Assembly: GCA_937921525.1 (NCBI GenBank)
Contig: CAKZUM010000097.1
Location: 1 to 12,807, forward strand
Length of the DNA: 12,807 bases
From: an uncultured Saprospiraceae bacterium
GTDB lineage: Bacteria > Bacteroidota > Bacteroidia > Chitinophagales > Saprospiraceae
Direction of reading: 5' to 3'
Shown: positions 9,156 through 12,807 of the stretch, piece after piece
How positions within the stretch are numbered: position 1 is the stretch's first letter
How the letters are laid out: each line of letters begins with the position of its first letter
Made by a program: the position numbers and the translations under genes
The notes under the pieces: model-generated
Database searches by the model: none
Seen by the model: only the letters and a program-made list of their open reading frames with translations
What the model was told of the DNA's origin: nothing

Positions 9156-9228
9156 AAATAACAAAATTTAAACCCCCAATCCCAAACCATACATAGCGTT
9201 GACAGTCGGATTTTGAATTTTGTTATTT
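9156..9228. repeat. 17-bp inverted repeat between adhesin and PorP/SprF genes
   Basis: Bases 9156-9172 pair with 9212-9228 (core AATAACAAAATT with AATTTTGTTATT), with one G-T pair and a 39-base loop that begins with a run of C. A nine-base T run (9146-9154) sits directly after the adhesin stop codon. The right arm overlaps the first unit of the heptamer array. An RNA hairpin here could affect passage of transcription from the adhesin into the PorP gene; this is inference. Confidence 0.6.
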
Positions 9229-9277
9229 GCTATTTGCTATTTGTTATTTGCTATTTGCTATTTGCTATTTGCTATTT
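9222..9277 (+). repeat. Heptanucleotide tandem repeat, 8 units of GYTATTT
   Basis: Eight contiguous 7-base units occupy exactly 56 bases. Units 1 and 4 are GTTATTT and the other six are GCTATTT. The array ends 24 bases before the ATG of the PorP/SprF gene, so it lies in the leader or promoter region. Each internal junction recreates TTTG and TATTTG strings that partly resemble Bacteroidota promoter elements, but no full TAnnTTTG box is present. Copy-number changes would alter spacing upstream of the gene without touching its reading frame. Confidence 0.92.
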
Positions 9278-9301
9278 AAGACCATTACCGAAATATAAAC
9301 A

Positions 9302-10315
9302 ATGCGACTAACTTTACTTTTTCATATATTTTGTCTATTCTTTTCGATAGCTGTTTCTGCCCAACAATTGCCTTTATTTACACAATATCGAGATAGCTGG
9401 ACACAGATAAATCCTGCTGCTTTATCTAACAATTATATTAATTACGAAAACACCTATACAGCAGGTGTCTCTCATCGACAGCAATGGGCAGATCCCGATA
9501 TTATTGGTGCGCCAACCACTTCGCTTGCTCAGTTTCAGTATGTCTCTTCTGATTACAATTTTATTACAGGTGGATATATCCTAAACGATCAAACGGGAGG
9601 TATCGGATCAACAGGAATTTATGGAAATTTTGCGTATCAAATTCCTATTGGGCAAGGGCGAGTAGATCAAACTTTATCTGTGGGCTTAAGTGGAGGAATG
9701 GTTCAATATAGGGTTGACATAGCAGCGGAAATTTTAGCCAACACAGGAAGCGGCACTAATTTTTCAGAAACGATTCTTTATCCAGATTTTGGAATGGGTA
9801 TCTATTATTTGTATGATGAGAAATTTTATGCAGGAGTATCTGTACCTCAATTATTCGGTTTGGATTTAACAATAAGAGATAGTGAAGATCCTAATAATTC
9901 TTTTCCGCTTACTAAAGTAAGACATTATTATGCAGTCATAGGAGGGTATTTTGATTTCGATTTTTTTGAAAGTGAATCTTCTTTTTTTGAACCTTCTTTG
10001 TGGGTCCGCTATGTAGAGAATGTCCCTTTATCATTTGATTTTAATGTACGGTATAAACCTTCCGATTATTTTTGGTTAGGGGCAGGATATGGGTCTGGAA
10101 CAATTTATTCAGAGATTCGAGATCAGCAATTAATAGATAGAGATTTGAAGGCTTTAAAACAAGTGTTACACCTAGAGGCAGGGGTCGTTATTTTAGATTT
10201 TTTAGAAGAAGAGTCACACTTAAAAATAGGCTTTGGCTATGACGTTCAACTATCTGAATACTTAGTCAATTTTGGGAACTCTTTTGAAATCCATGCTATT
10301 TATTCTTGGGAGTAA
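9302..10315 (+). CDS. PorP/SprF family type IX secretion-associated outer-membrane protein
   Basis: The 337-residue product has a clear signal peptide (MRLTLLFHIFCLFFSIAVSA, cleavage before QQ) followed by 'PLFTQYRDSWTQINPAALS', the family's characteristic N-terminal motif of the mature protein. The remainder alternates short aromatic and hydrophobic strands ('GIYGNFAYQIPIG', 'LSVGLSGGMVQYR', 'YYAVIGGYFDF', 'FWLGAGYGSG'), as expected of an outer-membrane beta-barrel, and the length is normal for the family. In Flavobacterium johnsoniae SprF is needed for surface delivery of SprB, and SprF-like proteins are generally paired with cargo bearing type-B sorting domains. The gene directly upstream on the same strand encodes exactly such a cargo, so I infer a dedicated pair. 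The 157-base gap with its inverted repeat and heptamers leaves open whether they are co-transcribed. Specific orthology to porP or sprF cannot be assigned. Confidence 0.9.
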   Translation: MRLTLLFHIFCLFFSIAVSAQQLPLFTQYRDSWTQINPAALSNNYINYENTYTAGVSHRQQWADPDIIGAPTTSLAQFQYVSSDYNFITGGYILNDQTGGIGSTGIYGNFAYQIPIGQGRVDQTLSVGLSGGMVQYRVDIAAEILANTGSGTNFSETILYPDFGMGIYYLYDEKFYAGVSVPQLFGLDLTIRDSEDPNNSFPLTKVRHYYAVIGGYFDFDFFESESSFFEPSLWVRYVENVPLSFDFNVRYKPSDYFWLGAGYGSGTIYSEIRDQQLIDRDLKALKQVLHLEAGVVILDFLEEESHLKIGFGYDVQLSEYLVNFGNSFEIHAIYSWE

Positions 10316-10324
10316 ACTACCGTA

Positions 10325-10339
10325 TAGAATTTTATTCTA
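10325..10339 (+). terminator. Short hairpin just after the PorP/SprF stop codon
   Basis: TAGAAT (10325-10330) pairs with ATTCTA (10334-10339) over a TTT loop, ten bases after the stop codon. The stem is AT-rich and no T tract follows, so alone it is a weak terminator. It overlaps the outer arm of the larger palindrome by two bases, so the two structures would compete. Confidence 0.25.
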
Positions 10340-10400
10340 CCACATAGGTACATAGATCACATAGTACGTCACGCTATGTGATCTATGCAGCTATGTGGTA
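10338..10400. repeat. 63-base imperfect palindrome between convergent genes
   Basis: The outer arms TACCACATAG (10338-10347) and CTATGTGGTA (10391-10400), and the inner arms CATAGATCACATAG (10351-10364) and CTATGTGATCTATG (10374-10387), are exact reverse complements. They are separated by a 3-by-3 internal loop and capped by a 9-base loop, giving 24 perfect pairs. It fills most of the 91 bases between the convergent PorP/SprF and exonuclease genes. A bidirectional transcription block or a REP-like dispersed palindrome are both plausible. The arms also repeat the short word ACATAG directly. Confidence 0.85.
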
Positions 10401-10421
10401 AAAATATTACGCATTCTGCGT
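10400..10421 (-). terminator. Possible intrinsic terminator of the exonuclease gene
   Basis: Read on the minus strand, ACGCA and TGCGT form a 5-bp stem over a GAA loop (10421-10409), followed within four bases by five T (10404-10400). The stem includes the last codons and the stop of the exonuclease gene. It is short, and the T run is interrupted from the stem by AATA, so support is modest. Confidence 0.35.
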
Positions 10422-11228
10422 TTTCTCATATTCCTTCAATAGATTTTTTACAATCTGCTTGACCTGAGTAGAAAATTCTTTATTCAAAATCCAATTATAG
10501 TATTGTCGATCTTTGTATAGAATAGGGGCGACTGGTTTGCCAACATACTTTCCAAAATTAAAGACGACCTCTCCTTCATTATTATAACGCAAGCGTTGAG
10601 TTGCATCAATATTCCGATCATCCTTCGTGAAATCATGGATCGCCTGCATATCATTTTTAACAGGTGCAGGAATAATATTTCCGTCTGCATCTACTAAATC
10701 TACACCAGCATATTTTTCTAATTGTCCTTTAAAGACATCTACCGTAGCACGTACATCAACCAAGGCATCATGCGCATTTTCCATCTCTTTTCCGCAATAA
10801 AATTTTAGAGCTGCCTTTAGTGTTCGTGGCTCCATTTTATAAAAAATCTTTTGCATATCTACTAATCGGCGTTTAGATATGTCAAACTCTATTCCTACCC
10901 TAGCAAATTCTTCCATCAAGATAGGAACATCGAAACGATTAGAGTGATAGCCTCCCAAATCACCGTCACCAATAAAGTTAAAAATCTTATCGGCCACTTG
11001 TTGAAAAGTTGGCTGGTTGGAAAGCATCTTGGGTGTAATTCCATGAACGGCCATAGCTTCTTCTGAGATTGGAATCCCAGGATTAATTAGTGTAGTATAT
11101 TCCTCTGGTTCGCCGCCGTTTTTAGAATATTTAATAATAGCGATTTGGACTATTCGATCTCTTACTACATTTAATCCAGTAGCTTCGATATCAAAAAAAC
11201 ATAAATCTCTGTCTAGGTTAAAAGTCAT
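10407..11228 (-). CDS. DEDDh 3'-5' exonuclease (DnaQ-like) with ExoX-like C-terminal module
   Basis: The 273-residue cytoplasmic protein has an exonuclease fold in residues about 8-172. All five catalytic residues are visible: Asp13 and Glu15 in 'FFDIEATGL' (Exo I), Asp100 in 'YHSNRFDVPIL' (Exo II), and His153 and Asp158 in 'HDALVDVRAT' (Exo III, DEDDh type). It should remove nucleotides from 3' ends of DNA or RNA using two metal ions. Residues about 220-265 ('VVFNFGKYVGKPV ... YYNWILNKEF') resemble the small C-terminal domain attached to ExoX-like proteins. A polymerase epsilon-subunit role is less likely, since no polymerase-binding signature was seen and stand-alone DnaQ-like nucleases are common. 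It follows apbE on the same strand after 69 bases with no obvious gene between, so the two may be co-transcribed although their functions look unrelated. Confidence 0.9.
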   Translation of the reverse strand: MTFNLDRDLCFFDIEATGLNVVRDRIVQIAIIKYSKNGGEPEEYTTLINPGIPISEEAMAVHGITPKMLSNQPTFQQVADKIFNFIGDGDLGGYHSNRFDVPILMEEFARVGIEFDISKRRLVDMQKIFYKMEPRTLKAALKFYCGKEMENAHDALVDVRATVDVFKGQLEKYAGVDLVDADGNIIPAPVKNDMQAIHDFTKDDRNIDATQRLRYNNEGEVVFNFGKYVGKPVAPILYKDRQYYNWILNKEFSTQVKQIVKNLLKEYEKTQNA

Positions 11229-11297
11229 TTAAGTAGGTTGTTTGTGTGGGTTTTTGTCAAGATGATTCCTGTAGTTATTATATAGATTTTTTATTAG

Positions 11298-12350
11298 TTA
11301 CTTAATTAAATCTTTAATGCCTGTTGTATATTTTTTACCAATCGTTCCATCACCTTTAGCATACAGAAAGTAAGCTTCAAGCGCAGGACTCTTAGCAGCA
11401 ATTTCATAGGCACGATCTAATCCCATTGTCATGAAAGCAGTTGCATATCCATCTGCCACCATGCACTCTTTTGATAAGACGGTCGCACTTAATAAAGTAT
11501 TTCGTTCTGGATAACCTGTTGTCGGATTAATGGTGTGGGCGTATTTGACGCCATCGACTTCGTGAAAGTTTCTGTAATTCCCGGAAGTAGCCATAGATTG
11601 ATTCTCTACACTTATAACGGTTTCATAGGCGGTAAGTGCTGCCTCTGTGCTAGGCGTATTAATACCTAAACGCCAAGAAAGGCCTCTATTATTGACACCT
11701 TTCGCTCGTACTTCCCCTCCAATATCTACCAGATAATTTTGAATCCCTTTTCGTTCTAGTAAACGGCCTACTTCATCTACCCCATATCCTTTTGCCAAAC
11801 TGCTAAAATCTAATTGAACTGAAGGATTTTTTTTTGTCACATACAATTGTTCTTCTTTAGGCTGAATTTGTATGTTTTCAAAATCGACCAATTCCACCAA
11901 CTGTTTCACCTTAATAGAATCCACTTTCGTGATAGCCCGTTTTTCTGTATACCCAAATCCCCAGTAATTCACTAAGGGCATAATGGTAGGATCTAATGCA
12001 CCATCGGTTGATTCAAATATAGCTTTAGCTGTTTCTAAATTTATGTAAAAGTGTTTCGCATCAGACTGAGTCGTATCTAAGAGTAATTCTGTGGTAGCTT
12101 GATTCAAAAGTGAAATCGTTGCACTTTTATCATAGTGGTTGACTCCTTGATTTACCTCTTTGAGTAGGGTATTAATATCAGCCTTTAATGTGGATGGATT
12201 AGACGTTTGGCAAGTAACATGATAAGTCGTTCCCATTGTTTGTCCGCTAATCTTGCTATAAGTAAGCGTGGCACTCTTATCATTTTGTGCCTGTTGACAA
12301 GCAGTTAGCAACAATAACAGGAATATTGGATAAAGCCAAATTCGGTACAT
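11298..12350 (-). CDS. apbE: FAD:protein FMN transferase, ApbE family lipoprotein
   Basis: ApbE enzymes cleave FAD and attach FMN through a phosphodiester bond to Thr or Ser of exported flavoproteins such as NQR/RNF subunits. I take the ATG at 12350 as start because it opens a lipoprotein signal, MYRIWLYPIFLLLLLTAC, with lipobox LTAC and lipidated Cys18, giving 350 residues. The reading frame stays open to 12455, but the extra 35 residues are charged, polar and unlike an export signal. Family motifs are in order: 'SGQTMGTTYHV' (35-45), 'DGALDPTIMPLVNYWGFG' (116-133), 'DFSSLAKGYGVD' (181-192), 'LVDIGGEVRAKG' (207-218), 'MATSGNYR' (253-260), 'HTINPTTGYP' (272-281) and 'CMVADGYATA' (296-305), whose Asp300 belongs to the metal-binding region. 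It should be anchored on the periplasmic side of a membrane. No flavoprotein substrate gene lies in the window. It precedes the exonuclease gene on the same strand. Confidence 0.93.
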   Translation of the reverse strand: MYRIWLYPIFLLLLLTACQQAQNDKSATLTYSKISGQTMGTTYHVTCQTSNPSTLKADINTLLKEVNQGVNHYDKSATISLLNQATTELLLDTTQSDAKHFYINLETAKAIFESTDGALDPTIMPLVNYWGFGYTEKRAITKVDSIKVKQLVELVDFENIQIQPKEEQLYVTKKNPSVQLDFSSLAKGYGVDEVGRLLERKGIQNYLVDIGGEVRAKGVNNRGLSWRLGINTPSTEAALTAYETVISVENQSMATSGNYRNFHEVDGVKYAHTINPTTGYPERNTLLSATVLSKECMVADGYATAFMTMGLDRAYEIAAKSPALEAYFLYAKGDGTIGKKYTTGIKDLIK

Positions 12351-12490
12351 TAAGGGATAATTTTTTAGACGATTATGTGTAAAAGTACTTATACCGAAAT
12401 AGAATTGGTTTGTTTTTTGAGATTTTTTTATTTTAACAACACTATTGCTCATCAATTGTAGAATTTGTTTAAGAATGTAGTAGACTGACC

Positions 12491-12513
12491 AAAAAAAAGA
12501 TAGGACTCGTCCT
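12491..12513 (-). terminator. Hairpin plus eight-T tract on the minus strand
   Basis: On the minus strand AGGA-CGAG-TCCT (12513-12502) forms a 4-bp stem with a tetraloop, then ATC and eight T (12498-12491). The layout is that of an intrinsic terminator but the stem is very short. It lies about 140 bases before the apbE start, so it would end a short upstream transcript or attenuate an apbE leader. Confidence 0.3.
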
Positions 12514-12530
12514 GCATATAACTTAGATTT

Positions 12531-12728
12531 GCATTAAGATTTTAAAACACCTCAATTGAAATGGTTTTAAATTAATGCTTCTCTGACAAATTTGTATAAT
12601 TGTAACGGATCGTCGAAGTTTGTAACCATACCCGTCAGAGACGGACTCTTGATGGCAGAAACTTGTAAAGTGGCTGTCATCTGGGTTTCTAGGAAAGATG
12701 ACAGCCATTTTGAAAATTTCTGCCATCA
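12531..12728. other. Non-coding stretch of three successive inverted repeats upstream of apbE
   Basis: This covers most of the gene-free region 12351-12807. First pair: 12531-12548 with 12564-12578 (ends GCATTAA/TTAATGC and TTAAAAC/GTTTTAA, with a 3-base bulge). Second: TCTCTGAC (12580-12587) with GTCAGAGA (12634-12641), enclosing the palindrome ACAAATTTGT (12586-12595). Third and strongest: 12650-12728, with outer arms GATGGCAGAAA and TTTCTGCCATC and inner arms TGGCTGTCATCT and AGATGACAGCCA. Its intervening nine bases pair mostly too, giving a near-continuous 33-bp stem with two mismatches and a 13-base loop. A 68-codon minus-strand reading frame crosses all of this but looks like a by-product. 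On the minus strand the stems are followed by the candidate terminator at 12513-12491, so a small RNA or a structured apbE leader is possible. I see nothing further in 12729-12807. Confidence 0.55.
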
Positions 12729-12807
12729 TCCTTGACCTACAAATCTCGCTGATCCAAACTTTTAATTAATTTATCAAAGAACTTACGTCAATAAACAGAT
12801 GCAGCCT

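Noticed and set aside
9199..9227. TTGACA at 9199-9204 with a -10-like sequence 16-17 bases later as a promoter
   Set aside because: Bacteroidota use a different promoter consensus (TTTG and TAnnTTTG), and no good match at the right spacing was found, so this is probably coincidence.
10484..10690. 68-codon minus-strand reading frame overlapping the exonuclease gene
   Set aside because: It is an alternative frame of the C-terminal part of a clearly assigned exonuclease.
12351..12455. 35-residue N-terminal extension of ApbE from an upstream ATG
   Set aside because: The extension is charged and polar and would bury the lipoprotein signal peptide and lipobox that begin at 12350.
12523..12729. 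68-codon minus-strand reading frame as a small protein gene
   Set aside because: It runs through several inverted repeats, including both arms of the long stem, shows no recognisable motif, and its composition looks like translated non-coding DNA.

Overview
The window looks like a chromosomal segment from a low-GC member of the Bacteroidota. The diagnostic signs are a PorP/SprF-type outer-membrane protein, a giant secreted protein ending in a type-B type IX secretion (T9SS/gliding) sorting domain, a large exported caspase-like protein, and starts preceded by A-rich DNA rather than Shine-Dalgarno sites. The general style (long adhesins with many 'Y-x-WSTGE ... GTYTVTV' repeats) resembles Saprospiria-like marine bacteria. 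That placement is an impression only, because no rRNA or marker gene is present.

Left part, + strand. After a 173-base leader comes a 1032-residue exported protein. It combines a predicted seven-bladed N-terminal beta-propeller, Ig-like modules and a C-terminal caspase-fold peptidase with an embedded EF-hand-like loop. A 250-base intergenic stretch with a 16-bp perfect inverted repeat separates it from a 1861-residue LRR plus Ig-repeat adhesin with a type-B sorting domain. Next is a 157-base gap with another long inverted repeat and eight copies of a heptanucleotide, then a PorP/SprF-family gene. The adhesin and the PorP/SprF protein are best read as a T9SS cargo and its dedicated outer-membrane partner, as in SprB/SprF. 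Whether the caspase protein belongs to the same module is open.

Right part, - strand. Converging on the PorP gene are a DEDDh (DnaQ-like) 3'-5' exonuclease with an ExoX-like C-terminal module and, upstream of it, a lipoprotein FAD:protein FMN transferase (ApbE). The convergent junction holds a 63-base imperfect palindrome. Upstream of apbE, 12351-12807 has no convincing gene but holds a run of inverted repeats ending in a hairpin plus T tract on the minus strand. This could be a structured RNA or leader.

The most interesting points are the propeller-caspase architecture, the exact 210-bp periodicity of the adhesin repeats, the heptamer array before the PorP gene, and the large unrelated inverted repeats in four of the intergenic regions. 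No clear new multi-gene system, CRISPR array, tRNA, rRNA or insertion sequence was seen.
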